Below are positions 45,327-54,010 of a stretch of 64,000 nt of DNA, one piece after another. Origin of the DNA: Devosia riboflavina. GTDB lineage: Bacteria > Pseudomonadota > Alphaproteobacteria > Rhizobiales > Devosiaceae. The stretch is taken from assembly GCF_000743575.1 (NCBI RefSeq), contig NZ_JQGC01000001.1, positions 124,001-188,000 on the forward strand, read 5' to 3'. The notes beneath the pieces were generated by a model. It worked only from the letters and a program-made list of their open reading frames with translations. It was not told where the DNA came from and did no database searches. A program made the position numbers and the translations under genes. The first letter of the stretch is position 1; every line of letters begins with the position of its first letter.

Positions 45327-46291
45327 TAGATCGTCCTGATGCGCGGATTGACCAGCACATAGAGCAGGTCGACGACGACATTGATCACGACAAAGGCAAG
45401 CGCCACGGTGAGCGTCACGCCCTGCACCAGATTGGGCTCGTTATTCGTCACGCCGTTCATGATCAGCATGCCCATCCCATTGATATTGAAGATGATCTCG
45501 ATCACTACGGCGCCACCCATGAGGTAGCCGATCCGCAGGCCCAGCACGGTAATCGGGGTAATCAACGCATTGCGCAGCACATTGCGCCCAACGACCACAT
45601 AGCGCGGAATGCCCGCCCCCAGCGCCGTGCGCACATAGTCGCGGTCAAGTTCCTCGACAACCGCCGTGCGGACCACCCGCGAAAGCTGCCCAATGACCGG
45701 CACCGCCAGCGCCACCGCCGGCAACAGCATGCGCAAGAACCAGCCGCCGAAATCCTCGGTCAGCACAGGCAGCTTGCCGGACGTCGGCAGCATGGAAAAA
45801 ATCCCGACCTTGTTGCCCAGCAACTGGATCAGCAGCACCGCCAGCCAGAACGACGGCGTCGAGAGCGAGGCGATCGAGAGCATGCGGATCACCTGATCCG
45901 GCCACCGATCGCGATAGATCGCCGCCACGACGCCCAACACCAGCGACCCGGCCACCGCAAAGATCAGCCCCAGAAAAGTAAGCTGCAGCGTCACCGGAAA
46001 GGCCCGCGCCACCTCGTCGATCACAGGCAATTGCCGCGCCGAATAGGTCCCGAGATCGAAATGGGCCAGCCCCGTCACAAAGCGCGCATAGCGGGTGAGC
46101 AGCGGATCATCGAGCCCATGTTCAAGCCGATATTCCTGCCGCGCCTCGATGGACGCCCCCTCGCCCAGGGCCGTAATGGCCGGGTCGATCTTGGAAAACG
46201 ACATGACGAAGAAAACGAGAAAGGTGATCCCGAGGATCATGAGCGGCAGTTGCACAAGGCGCCGCCCGATCAGGTTGAGCACATTTGACAT
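45326..46291 (-). CDS. ABC transporter permease (DppB-like)
   Basis: About 321 residues with six predicted membrane segments. The N-terminus MSNVLNLIGRRLVQLPLMIL and LEHGLDDPLLTRYARFV are typical of DppB/OppB, and DYVRTALGAGIPRYVVVGRN is the coupling loop contacting the ATPase. ATG 46291 is chosen since the membrane protein begins there. A GTG at 46342 would add 17 unlikely residues. It pairs with the fused permease-ATPase downstream. Confidence 0.92.
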   Translation of the reverse strand: MSNVLNLIGRRLVQLPLMILGITFLVFFVMSFSKIDPAITALGEGASIEARQEYRLEHGLDDPLLTRYARFVTGLAHFDLGTYSARQLPVIDEVARAFPVTLQLTFLGLIFAVAGSLVLGVVAAIYRDRWPDQVIRMLSIASLSTPSFWLAVLLIQLLGNKVGIFSMLPTSGKLPVLTEDFGGWFLRMLLPAVALAVPVIGQLSRVVRTAVVEELDRDYVRTALGAGIPRYVVVGRNVLRNALITPITVLGLRIGYLMGGAVVIEIIFNINGMGMLIMNGVTNNEPNLVQGVTLTVALAFVVINVVVDLLYVLVNPRIRTI

Positions 46292-46332
46292 ATTGGCTGG
46301 CCCGCTTTGCGAATTGCGATTGGCAGAAGGCC

Positions 46333-46368
46333 GCCTGGGCACCGGGGGAGAACAACCAGCGCCCAGGC
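46333..46368 (-). terminator. Hairpin between binding-protein and permease genes
   Basis: GCCTGGGC (46333-46340) pairs with GCCCAGGC (46361-46368). There is no T run, so it more likely protects the binding-protein mRNA end than stops transcription, a common feature after binding-protein genes. Confidence 0.4.
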
Positions 46369-46378
46369 AGATCGGCGT

Positions 46379-47941
46379 CTATTCCTTGACGCCAACGCCG
46401 AGGAAGGAGAGCCCGGTGGTCGGCACCGGGGCAAAGCCTTCAAGCTCGTCGGCATTCCATGCCGTCGGCAACTGGCGGTGCAGTAGTGGATAGAGCGGCA
46501 CTTCTTCGGAAAGCAGATCGAACGCCTCGTTCCACTTGGCCTGCTGCTCATCGCCCGACAGGCGCTGCGCCTCGTCGAGAAGTGCTGTCAGCCTCTTGTA
46601 CCCTTCGCTTTCCGACCAGCGATAGCGCGTGGTCGGCCAGACATTGTCGCCATACCACCACTGCATCAAGATATCGGGGTCATTGCCGAACACCGATGGA
46701 TCGCCCGGGGCAATCATCACCTGCATCTCGCCGGCATCGACCTTGCCATATTGGCCACCCGACTGCCCGATATCGAGCGTCGTATTGAACCCGACCTGAT
46801 CGAGGGATTCCTTGATGATCGGCACCACGTCCTTGACCCAGCCGTGGTCGGTGCTCATCAGCGTGATGTCGAGCGTCGGCGTACCGGCTTCTGCCAGAAG
46901 CGCCTTGGCCTTTTCCGGATCGTAGTCATAGACCACCGCGGCTTCGTGGTAGTTCGGATGCGTCGCCGGCAGGAACGAGGTTGCGGCCACCGCATTGTCG
47001 AGCATGCCGGTACCGATGATCTTGTCCATGTCGAGCGCATAGAAGAACGCCTGGCGCACACGCGCGTCGTCAAACGGCTCAGCCTGCGTATTAAACATCG
47101 CAAACAGCAGCCCGAAGGACTGGGCCTTTTCAAGCGTCGAAGTGGCAGCCACCGCATCGACGTCGATATAGGGGACGTCTTCGATGGCCATCACCGTACC
47201 CGAGGAGAGCGCATTGACGCGCGCACTGGGGTCGGCAATCAGGTTCCAGACCATGTCCTTGGCCAGAGCCGGACGCGGACCGGTATAGGCGTCGTTGCGC
47301 TCGAAAACGATCTGCGCTTCCGGCGTCGCTGAAACCAGCTTGTATGGACCCGAACCGATCGGCAACTTGCCGAAAGCATCGGCGTCCGCCTCGACGGCCG
47401 CCTTGGGCACGATCTTGACCGAACCCAGACGCTCGTTGAACAGCGAGAACGGGAATTTCGTAGTGATTTTTACCGTGTCAGCCGACACAGCCTCGACGCT
47501 GTCCACGAAGGACACGAACGAGCGAAACAGCGACTTTGATTCCGGATCGAGCACGCGGTCGAACGAGAACACCACGTCATCAGCCGTCACCGGCGTACCA
47601 TCGTGGAAAACCGCGCCATCGCGCAGCTTGATCGTGTAGGTAAGCCCATCTTCGCTGGCCGGCATTTCCGCAGCGAGCGCCGCATAAGGCTCGCGCGTCA
47701 CCGGATCGAGGTCCACCAGGCCCTCGAACAGGTGCCAATTGACCGCGACAGTGACGGCGCCCGAAGCGCTCATCGGGTCGAAGGTACCCGACAACCCATA
47801 GGCAATTGCTGCCTGGATCGTCGCATCGGGATCGATGCCTTCCTGGGCATAAGCGCCCGCTCCTAGCATCCACATGGACGCAAATGCACCTGCCGCAAGG
47901 CAAAGCGCACGCCGTGAAATTCCAAAACCCTTGTTACGCAT
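46379..47941 (-). CDS. ABC transporter substrate-binding protein family 5 (sialic-acid-type)
   Basis: About 520 residues. The signal peptide (residues 1-33, RNKGFGISRRALCLAAGAFA... ending GAYA) has a twin-arginine-like SRR start. The normal family 5 order is seen: ASEDGLTYTIKLRDGAVFHDGTP, ADDVVFSFDRV near 115, IGSGPYKL, DDARVRQAFFYALDMDKII near 287, then DYDPEKAKALLAEAG. ATG 47941 lies at better distance from GGAGG than ATG 47947. First gene of cluster A. The ligand is inferred from nan genes downstream; family members also bind peptides. Confidence 0.9.
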   Translation of the reverse strand: MRNKGFGISRRALCLAAGAFASMWMLGAGAYAQEGIDPDATIQAAIAYGLSGTFDPMSASGAVTVAVNWHLFEGLVDLDPVTREPYAALAAEMPASEDGLTYTIKLRDGAVFHDGTPVTADDVVFSFDRVLDPESKSLFRSFVSFVDSVEAVSADTVKITTKFPFSLFNERLGSVKIVPKAAVEADADAFGKLPIGSGPYKLVSATPEAQIVFERNDAYTGPRPALAKDMVWNLIADPSARVNALSSGTVMAIEDVPYIDVDAVAATSTLEKAQSFGLLFAMFNTQAEPFDDARVRQAFFYALDMDKIIGTGMLDNAVAATSFLPATHPNYHEAAVVYDYDPEKAKALLAEAGTPTLDITLMSTDHGWVKDVVPIIKESLDQVGFNTTLDIGQSGGQYGKVDAGEMQVMIAPGDPSVFGNDPDILMQWWYGDNVWPTTRYRWSESEGYKRLTALLDEAQRLSGDEQQAKWNEAFDLLSEEVPLYPLLHRQLPTAWNADELEGFAPVPTTGLSFLGVGVKE

Positions 47942-47958
47942 GGTCATACCCTCCAGTT

Positions 47959-47978
47959 GACATCAGACGTCTGATGTC
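47959..47978. promoter_or_regulatory. Perfect 20-bp palindrome, GntR-type operator
   Basis: GACATCAGACGTCTGATGTC is fully self-complementary. It lies 17 bp upstream of the binding-protein start, facing the divergent FCD-GntR gene 100 bp away. It is a strong candidate operator for that regulator controlling cluster A. Confidence 0.8.
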
Positions 47979-48079
47979 TTCTAGAGAATAGCTAAGCCGT
48001 GCGCAACCCCTCTTGTTTCGCTGGGCCAAACCGCCAAAAGTGGAGCACAGCCGTGGGGAGACAATTGAAGGATTCGGGG

Positions 48080-48814
48080 ATGAACGGTCCTGCCGAGCTG
48101 GCCAGTAGTGAATCTCGGATGCGCCGCAGCACCACCGCCGAAGAGATCAAGCGCTTGATTCTATTGCGGGGTCTCCATCCGGGCGACCCCATCCCGACGG
48201 AAACGGAGCTTTGCCAGGAGCTGGGTGTTTCCCGCTCCTCCGTGCGCGAAGCCATCCGCAACCTGGCGACCCTCGATATCGTCGAGGTGCGTCACGGCAC
48301 GGGCACCGTTGTTGGCCAGATGAGTCTGGCCCCGCTCGTTGAAACTCTCGTATTTCGCGGCGTGCTCTCGCCCGGCGACGATCTCGCGGCCCTCCGCGAC
48401 GTCGTCGACCTGCGCCGATCCCTCGATCTGGCGCTGACGGACGATGTAGTGAAAGCCCATTCCGGGCAGGTCGACGAGGAGATTCCCCGTCTCGTCGATC
48501 AGATGTTGACCAGCGCCGAAAACGGCAAGGCCTTTCTCTACGAAGACCGCCAGTTCCACACGAGACTCCTCGCCCCGCTCAAGAACCAGCTTGCCGGCCA
48601 GCTCGTCGCCGCTTTCTGGGATATTCACACCGCGGTGCTGCCGCGGCTCGACCTGGCTTTGCCCGCCGATCTCAGGCAAACCGCCAAAGCCCATAGCGAC
48701 ATGTACGCCGCCGCAAGATCAGGCGATCGCGACGCCTATCGCAAGGCCGTGGTGGACCACTACCAGCCCCTCTTGCGCATGCTCAAAAGCCGCTCGGAAG
48801 GCGGGCGCGGTTAA
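48080..48814 (+). CDS. GntR-family regulator with FCD domain
   Basis: About 244 residues. The winged HTH is near 15-75 (IPTETELCQELGVSRSSVRE, LDIVEVRHGTGTVV). An FCD effector domain follows, with RDVVDLRRSLDLAL, EDRQFHTRLL and AKAHSDMYAAARSGDRDAY carrying the usual Asp and His positions of the metal site. ATG 48080 has AAGGA upstream; the frame is open earlier but without a ribosome site. It diverges from the cluster A transporter across a 20-bp palindrome and probably represses it. The effector is likely a sialic-acid-pathway compound. Confidence 0.92.
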   Translation: MNGPAELASSESRMRRSTTAEEIKRLILLRGLHPGDPIPTETELCQELGVSRSSVREAIRNLATLDIVEVRHGTGTVVGQMSLAPLVETLVFRGVLSPGDDLAALRDVVDLRRSLDLALTDDVVKAHSGQVDEEIPRLVDQMLTSAENGKAFLYEDRQFHTRLLAPLKNQLAGQLVAAFWDIHTAVLPRLDLALPADLRQTAKAHSDMYAAARSGDRDAYRKAVVDHYQPLLRMLKSRSEGGRG

Positions 48815-48859
48815 CTGCTGCGAATTCCGCAGCACCCACCTTCACCCCAACCACTGAAC

Positions 48860-48943
48860 GTCATCCTCGGGCTTGACCCGAGGACACTTCACTTGCTCAC
48901 GGCCCAGCAAGTGCAAAGCCCTCGGGTCAAGCCCGAGGGTGAC
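48860..48943. repeat. Palindromic repeat between convergent genes
   Basis: Arms of 23 bp (48860-48882 and 48921-48943) pair with one mismatch; their core CTCGGGCTTGACCCGAG is itself nearly palindromic. Inner arms CACTTGCT (48890-48897) and AGCAAGTG (48906-48913) pair perfectly. It is a dispersed element type common in Hyphomicrobiales and may also end transcription of both genes. Confidence 0.8.
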
Positions 48944-48982
48944 GATCTGCGGGAGCGATGGCTTGAGTTGAGGGACAGCCCC

Positions 48983-49456
48983 CTAAATCTCCACCTCAAC
49001 CGCCTCATCGAACTGCCACAGCACACCATCCTCGGCGCTCTCGGCCTTCCACATGATCATGCAGAACTGCGCCGCTTGATCGAGAACCGTCAGCCCCGCG
49101 TGCCACACATCCTGCCCGATGCAGATCGCATCCTCGGGCCCGGCGACAAATGCCAGCGCCCTACCCAAATCCGGCTCGCCCGTGGCAGTCTTGGGCGCCA
49201 CGAGAATGAGCCAGCGCCCAGCCTTGATCGGCACAAAACTCTGCGTCGAATGCGGATGCCGCTCGAGCGCGGCAACACGCACCGCCCCGTTCACCGGCTG
49301 CGGACAGAGAATCGTAAAGGCATGCGCTCCCGGCACGTCGCCCTTTTCCATCACCTCGGGAAAAGCCCGCGCCTTGCCATCTGCGGCGTGAAGCACGGTT
49401 GCATAGGGAGCGAGCGCCGCGGCATCGACCGGCCGTGCCTTGAGAACGAGAGTCAT
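48983..49456 (-). CDS. Ureidoglycolate lyase (AllA)-family protein
   Basis: 157 residues, near the 160 of E. coli AllA. Cupin-type fold with ALERHPHSTQSFVPIKAGRWLILVA (the HP..TQ.F.P motif), GQDVWHAGLTVLDQ and a conserved Asp/Glu C-terminus. AllA releases urea or glyoxylate from ureidoglycolate, but no other allantoin gene is near. ATG 49456 lies 8 bp after the aminotransferase stop with AGGAC upstream. With an aminotransferase and amidohydrolase as neighbours it may act on another amido acid. Substrate uncertain. Confidence 0.82.
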   Translation of the reverse strand: MTLVLKARPVDAAALAPYATVLHAADGKARAFPEVMEKGDVPGAHAFTILCPQPVNGAVRVAALERHPHSTQSFVPIKAGRWLILVAPKTATGEPDLGRALAFVAGPEDAICIGQDVWHAGLTVLDQAAQFCMIMWKAESAEDGVLWQFDEAVEVEI

Positions 49457-49464
49457 AACAAGTC

Positions 49465-50769
49465 CTAGTTGAGACGTTTGAAACCGGCGTGGCAGATCGG
49501 GCCACGCAAAAGCGAACCGACATCGCGTCCTGCCTCGCACTCCGCAATGAGGGCAAAGACGGGATCGAGCGCGTCGAAATAGCCATCGACGATATCGGGC
49601 GTATGAGCGAGGCAGGTATAGACGCTGGTGGCAGCCAGATAGCCCTTGTCGAGCATTTCCTGGCTGATCAGCGTCTTGTAGGAGGCAGCATTCGCGCCCT
49701 TGAACGCAAACCCCGTCAGCCCCGGCAGGCCCGACGTCGAAATCTCTAGCCCGTGCCGGGTCGCCAACTCCCGCCAGCGCTGGGTGATATCAACGCCGAT
49801 CCCGGTGATGACCTCCCAGGACTGCGTCTGTGCCATCACATCAAGCGTCGCCAATGCCGCTGCCGAGCCAATCCGCTCGGTCCAGAAGGTCGAACTGATA
49901 AAGCTGTTCTGCGCCGCTTCCATCACCTCGCGGCGGCCAATCACGGCCGTCACCGCATAGCCATTGCCCAGCGCCTTGCCGAACACGGCCATATCGGGAT
50001 CGACACCATAAAGCTTGTGCAGCCCGCCAAAACTCTGGCGAAAGCCGGACGTGCACTCGTCAAAAATGAGCACGATGCCATTGGCGGTCGCCAGCTCGCG
50101 CACCTTGTTGAGGAAGTCCGGCGACGGATCAAACGTCCGCGCCACCTCCATCATGATCACGCCGATCTTGCCCGTCGAGATCAGCGCCTCAAGCGCCGCA
50201 ATATCGTTGAAGCCGAACGGAAAGACGGTCCCACGCAGGTTCCGCGGCACGCCCTGCGGATCGAGCCCCGGCAAGAGATGCCCCGCAAGGCTGTCGTCTT
50301 CCCCCAGATTGGACGCCAGATACCAGTCGTGCCAGCCATGGTAGCCGCATATGGCGACGCCATCCCGCCCCGAGGCCGCCCGCGCAATGCGAATCGCGAC
50401 TGCATTGGCCTCCCCGCCCGTCCGCGCAAAGCGCGCCATATCGGCCCATGGATGCAGCGCCACTAGCCGTTCGGCCAGTTCCACTTCTTCCGGCGCGTTG
50501 AGCGTCGACATATTGCCGCGCACGACCGTCGTGACCACCGCCGCATCGACCCGCTCATCGCCATAGCCGAGTGTATTGGCGCCCACGCCCATGATCGTCA
50601 TGTCGATCAGTTCGCGCCCGTCGAGATCCCAGATCCGGCAGCCCTTGGCCTTGCTGAAATAGGCCGGCCATTGCTCCGGCAGGAACATTTCCGGGCGTTT
50701 CGACAGCAGCATATTTCCGCCCGGTATCAGCCGCTTGGCCTTGTTCCAGAGTTCCTGACCCGCCCCCAC
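49465..50769 (-). CDS. Class III aminotransferase / glutamate-1-semialdehyde aminomutase-like
   Basis: A 434-residue PLP enzyme. LIPGGNMLLSKRPEMFLPEQ at the front, ARTGGEANAVAIRIARAA (cofactor phosphate site), AICGYHGWHDWYL, LIFDECTSGFR (PLP ring Asp) and AVFGKALGNGY with the Schiff-base Lys near 265. The group includes HemL and several sugar or keto-acid aminotransferases found in polysaccharide and catabolic loci. A HemL housekeeping role is unlikely given its neighbours. GTG 50769 has GGGAGG five bases upstream. It is co-transcribed with the AllA-like gene and diverges from the amidohydrolase. Confidence 0.86.
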   Translation of the reverse strand: MGAGQELWNKAKRLIPGGNMLLSKRPEMFLPEQWPAYFSKAKGCRIWDLDGRELIDMTIMGVGANTLGYGDERVDAAVVTTVVRGNMSTLNAPEEVELAERLVALHPWADMARFARTGGEANAVAIRIARAASGRDGVAICGYHGWHDWYLASNLGEDDSLAGHLLPGLDPQGVPRNLRGTVFPFGFNDIAALEALISTGKIGVIMMEVARTFDPSPDFLNKVRELATANGIVLIFDECTSGFRQSFGGLHKLYGVDPDMAVFGKALGNGYAVTAVIGRREVMEAAQNSFISSTFWTERIGSAAALATLDVMAQTQSWEVITGIGVDITQRWRELATRHGLEISTSGLPGLTGFAFKGANAASYKTLISQEMLDKGYLAATSVYTCLAHTPDIVDGYFDALDPVFALIAECEAGRDVGSLLRGPICHAGFKRLN

Positions 50770-50797
50770 GAAATCCTCCCTTGCGCTTTGGTTATAT

Positions 50798-50813
50798 TGT
50801 TATCAGTGTAACA
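50798..50813. promoter_or_regulatory. Dyad TGTTA-N6-TAACA in divergent promoter
   Basis: TGTTATCAGTGTAACA lies between the aminotransferase and amidohydrolase genes, 29 bp upstream of the aminotransferase start and 32 bp upstream of the amidohydrolase start. GntR-type regulators bind such short dyads. Which protein binds is unknown. Confidence 0.45.
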
Positions 50814-50844
50814 TGATAGTTCAAGGCAAAATGGGAGCACCGCC

Positions 50845-51885
50845 ATGTACGATTTCACGTCCACAGATCTCGACCAGCGCATCTGGGCGGAGGAGCTGGA
50901 CGGTTTCGTACCCGATCGCGTCTTCGACGTGCACACCCACATCTATCGCTGGGCCTTCAACCTCAATCCCGACAAGGAGACAGGCCCCTACGCCCCCAGC
51001 ATCGGCCGCTATTTCCCAGAGGTGACGACCAAACTCGCCGACGAAATCGACGCCGCTCTCCTGCCCGGCCGACGGGTCGAACGCCTGGCATTCCCCTTCC
51101 CTTTTGCCGGTCAATGCGACTTCGATGGCTCCAACACTTACGTCGCCAATGAAACCGCCAGGAGCGCAGATTCCGCCGCCCTGATGCTGGTCCATCCCGG
51201 CATGAGCGAGACCGAAATCCTCGCCAAGCTTAAGCGCACCGGCGCCATTGGCCTCAAACCCTACTTGGTCTACGCGACCAATGCCGACCGCGCGGAAGCC
51301 GGGATCACCGACTTCCTCCCCGAGCACCAGATCGCCCTGGCCGATCGTCTGGGTCTCATCGTCATGATGCATCTCTCCAAGCGCCGAGCGATTTCGGACC
51401 CCGACAACATCTCGGAAATGCTGCGCCTCAGCGAGAAATACCCGCGCGTGCGCTGGATTCTCGCCCATTGCGCCCGCTCCTATTCCGCCTGGGCCATCGA
51501 GAAAGCCGCGGCGAACCTGCGAGGCCTGCCCAATGTCTGGTACGACACCTCCACCGTCTGCGAAGCCGATGCCCTCGACGCGCTCTACAACGGCGTCGGC
51601 ATCGATCGCGTCATGTACGGCAGCGACGACATGATCGGCCCCATGCGCGGCAAGTACATCGCCTTCGGCTTTGCCTGGGCCTTTCTCTCGGAAACCAATC
51701 ACCAGCTTTCGCTTGGCCATTGCGATCCCCGCATGACCTACATCCGCTACGAGCAATTGCGCGCCATGAAGCGCGGCGCCCGCCAATTGGGCCTCAGCCC
51801 CGCTCAACGCGAAGCCCTCTTCCACGACACGGCCCGTGGCCTCGTTGATGCGGCGCGAACCGACGTCCGCGCCGCTCTGGCGTAG
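50845..51885 (+). CDS. Amidohydrolase family protein (PF04909-type)
   Basis: A 346-residue metal-dependent hydrolase. The metal motif is VFDVHTHIYRWAF (about 27-39), followed by MMHLSKRR, RWILAHCARSYSAW and RVMYGSDDMIGPMRG, the expected HxH...H...H...D ligands of the group. There is no signal peptide. Related enzymes hydrolyse or decarboxylate lactones, amides and ring acids. It diverges from the aminotransferase and converges with nanA. A role in processing a sialic-acid-derived or other amido sugar compound is inference. Confidence 0.84.
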   Translation: MYDFTSTDLDQRIWAEELDGFVPDRVFDVHTHIYRWAFNLNPDKETGPYAPSIGRYFPEVTTKLADEIDAALLPGRRVERLAFPFPFAGQCDFDGSNTYVANETARSADSAALMLVHPGMSETEILAKLKRTGAIGLKPYLVYATNADRAEAGITDFLPEHQIALADRLGLIVMMHLSKRRAISDPDNISEMLRLSEKYPRVRWILAHCARSYSAWAIEKAAANLRGLPNVWYDTSTVCEADALDALYNGVGIDRVMYGSDDMIGPMRGKYIAFGFAWAFLSETNHQLSLGHCDPRMTYIRYEQLRAMKRGARQLGLSPAQREALFHDTARGLVDAARTDVRAALA

Positions 51886-51906
51886 GGTGTGTGGGTAGCA
51901 GGTCAG

Positions 51907-51998
51907 GGCTGAGCGAAAACGGTAATTTTCGAGAACCGGACCGGAGCGTACGTTCGGTACGCGAGGACCGGAAGCGCAGAAAAGTGCCGTTTGCAGCC
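51907..51998. repeat. Palindromic repeat (GAAAACGG...CCGTTTGCAGCC type)
   Basis: Outer arms 51907-51930 and 51979-51998 pair imperfectly (GGCT...CGAAAACGG with CCGTTT..AGCC). The inner stem GCGTAC (51946-51951) with GTACGC (51957-51962) is perfect. It is a dispersed alphaproteobacterial element type between convergent genes. Confidence 0.65.
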
Positions 51999-52024
51999 AG
52001 ACATCACCTGCTTCACCGCATGCC

Positions 52025-52948
52025 CTAAATCGCGTCGAGGAAATTGACGCCGGTCAGGCCACGTTCCGTCTTGAAAGCACGGAACTCGTCCTTGAGCTTT
52101 TCTTCCTCGGCCTCGGTGTAGAAATTGCCGAACGGCTTGCGGCAATAGCCGGCATCTGCCCCCTGCCAGGCCATGGCTCGCTTGATCGCGGCAATCGGGT
52201 TGCGCGCCAGCGTGAAGAAGATCACGGCATTGCCCACTTCCTGCAGCGCCTTGGCCTTTTCCATATCGCCCGCCGCCACCGCCGCATTCAGCGCCAGATA
52301 AACCTCGGGAATGGAATTATAGAAACTGCCGATAATGCCGTCGGCGCCAAAGGCGAGGCCGGACATGGCCATCTCGTCGGCGCCCGAATAGATGATGAAA
52401 TCCGTCCCGATCTCGGCCTTGATCCGCATGATCTCGTGATGCGTCGTCGCGGTATATTTGATGCCCTCGACACCGGGAATATCGGCCAGCTTCTTGATCA
52501 GGTCGAAGCCAAACAATCCCGCCAGCGGCACGTTATAGGCGCACATCGGCAGCCCGGTCGAAGCGGTGATGTCGGTATAGTAGGAAACGATCTGGTCCTG
52601 CGAGAAACCCCAATAAAAGGGCGGCACCGAAGAGAGCGCATCCGCCCCCACCTTCTCGGCGTGCTTGGCCAGATCAATGGAAAGGTTCGTGCTGATCGCC
52701 CCGATGTGAGCAATCACCGGCACCCGGCCCTTCACCTCATCCGTCACCACCTCAAGCGCCCGCTTGCGCTCTTCGGGCGACATCATGAAAGCCTCGCCGG
52801 TGCTGCCGGTCACATAGAGCCCATCGACCCCCCGGTTGATAAGAAAGTCGACGACAGCGCGCATGCGCCCCTCGTCAAAATTCTCGTTCTCGTCGAACGG
52901 GGTAACAAGCGCGGGCAACACGCCCTTGATCTGGGAAAGTGCGGACAA
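52025..52948 (-). CDS. nanA: N-acetylneuraminate lyase NanA
   Basis: A 307-residue class I aldolase splitting N-acetylneuraminate into ManNAc and pyruvate. YVTGSTGEAFMMSPEERKRA is the pyruvate-binding loop, CAYNVPLAG holds the Tyr, and GIKYTATTHHEIMRIK has the Schiff-base Lys in the KYTA context typical of NanA. It is the last gene of the second transporter operon, 21 bp after the ABC ATPase stop. Its ManNAc product could enter NanK and NanE of cluster A. Other nonulosonic acids are possible substrates. Confidence 0.88.
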   Translation of the reverse strand: MSALSQIKGVLPALVTPFDENENFDEGRMRAVVDFLINRGVDGLYVTGSTGEAFMMSPEERKRALEVVTDEVKGRVPVIAHIGAISTNLSIDLAKHAEKVGADALSSVPPFYWGFSQDQIVSYYTDITASTGLPMCAYNVPLAGLFGFDLIKKLADIPGVEGIKYTATTHHEIMRIKAEIGTDFIIYSGADEMAMSGLAFGADGIIGSFYNSIPEVYLALNAAVAAGDMEKAKALQEVGNAVIFFTLARNPIAAIKRAMAWQGADAGYCRKPFGNFYTEAEEEKLKDEFRAFKTERGLTGVNFLDAI

Positions 52949-52969
52949 TTCCGTCTCCGGGTTGAAAGG

Positions 52970-54010
52970 TCAGGCCGAAAGAGCGGCGGGCTCTTCCGTC
53001 GCCTCCGGCAAATCGATGAGATGGCAGGCGGCAAAATGCTCGTGCCCGCCGGTGTGATAGCGCTTGAGCGGCGGCACCACGGACTTGCAGACATCCTTTG
53101 CGTAGCGGCAGCGCGGATGAAACGGACACCCCGAAGGCGGATTGACCGGGCTCGGCACGTCGCCCTGCAGGACAATGCGCTCGCTCTTCTTGTCGAGGTC
53201 AGCCACCGGAATGGCCGATAGCAGCGCCTCGGTATAGGGATGGAGGTTATTGGCAAAAAGATCCTCGGAGCGACACAGCTCCACGACCTTCCCGAGATAC
53301 ATCACCGCCACCCGGTCGCAGATATATTCGGTGACCGACAGGTCATGCGTGATGAAGATATAGGTGAGCTTGCGCTCATCCTTGAGCTTCATCAAAAGCT
53401 GCAAAACCTGCGCCTGGATCGACACATCGAGCGCCGACACCGCCTCGTCGCAAACGATCAGCTCCGGCTCGATGCTCAGCGCCCGCGCAATACCGATGCG
53501 CTGCCGCTGCCCGCCCGAAAACTCATGCGGATAGCGATCCATATATTCGCGCCGCATGTTCACCGCTTCGAGCAGGTCGCCGATGATTTTTCGGCGTTCC
53601 TCCCGCGACTTCACCCCATACTTCTTCAGCGGATCTTCTAGCGATCCAAAGATCGTAAAGGCCGGATTGAGCGAGGAATGCGGGTCCTGAAAGACGATCT
53701 GCAGGCGCTTCCGAAACGGCACCAACCCCGCATTGTCGAGCTTGGTCAGGTCCGATTCCTCGTCCTGCGGCGAGCGATAGACGATCTCGCCCTCGGTCGA
53801 GCGCACCAGTTGCAAAATGGTCTTGCCCAGCGTGGTCTTGCCACAGCCGCTCTCACCCACGAGTCCCAGCACTTCGCCACGATAGACATCGATATCGACG
53901 CCATCGACGGCCCGCACATGGCCCACCGTACGCTTGAACACGCCCGCCTTGACCGGGAAATGCGCCTTCACCCCGCGCAGGCGCAGGATAACGTCCTTGT
54001 TCTCAGCCAT
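52970..54010 (-). CDS. Oligopeptide-type ABC transporter ATPase (OppF-like)
   Basis: About 346 residues. Walker [18 protein letters not shown], signature EFSGGQRQRIGIARAL, Walker B LIVCDEAVSALDVSI. The C-terminal oligopeptide-type extension has CPFHPRCRYAKDVCK (Cys-rich). ATG 54010 overlaps the upstream gene by 8 bp. The longer open frame upstream belongs to that gene's region. With four genes upstream it completes an importer, probably for sialic-acid-like compounds given the following nanA. Confidence 0.93.
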   Translation of the reverse strand: MAENKDVILRLRGVKAHFPVKAGVFKRTVGHVRAVDGVDIDVYRGEVLGLVGESGCGKTTLGKTILQLVRSTEGEIVYRSPQDEESDLTKLDNAGLVPFRKRLQIVFQDPHSSLNPAFTIFGSLEDPLKKYGVKSREERRKIIGDLLEAVNMRREYMDRYPHEFSGGQRQRIGIARALSIEPELIVCDEAVSALDVSIQAQVLQLLMKLKDERKLTYIFITHDLSVTEYICDRVAVMYLGKVVELCRSEDLFANNLHPYTEALLSAIPVADLDKKSERIVLQGDVPSPVNPPSGCPFHPRCRYAKDVCKSVVPPLKRYHTGGHEHFAACHLIDLPEATEEPAALSA

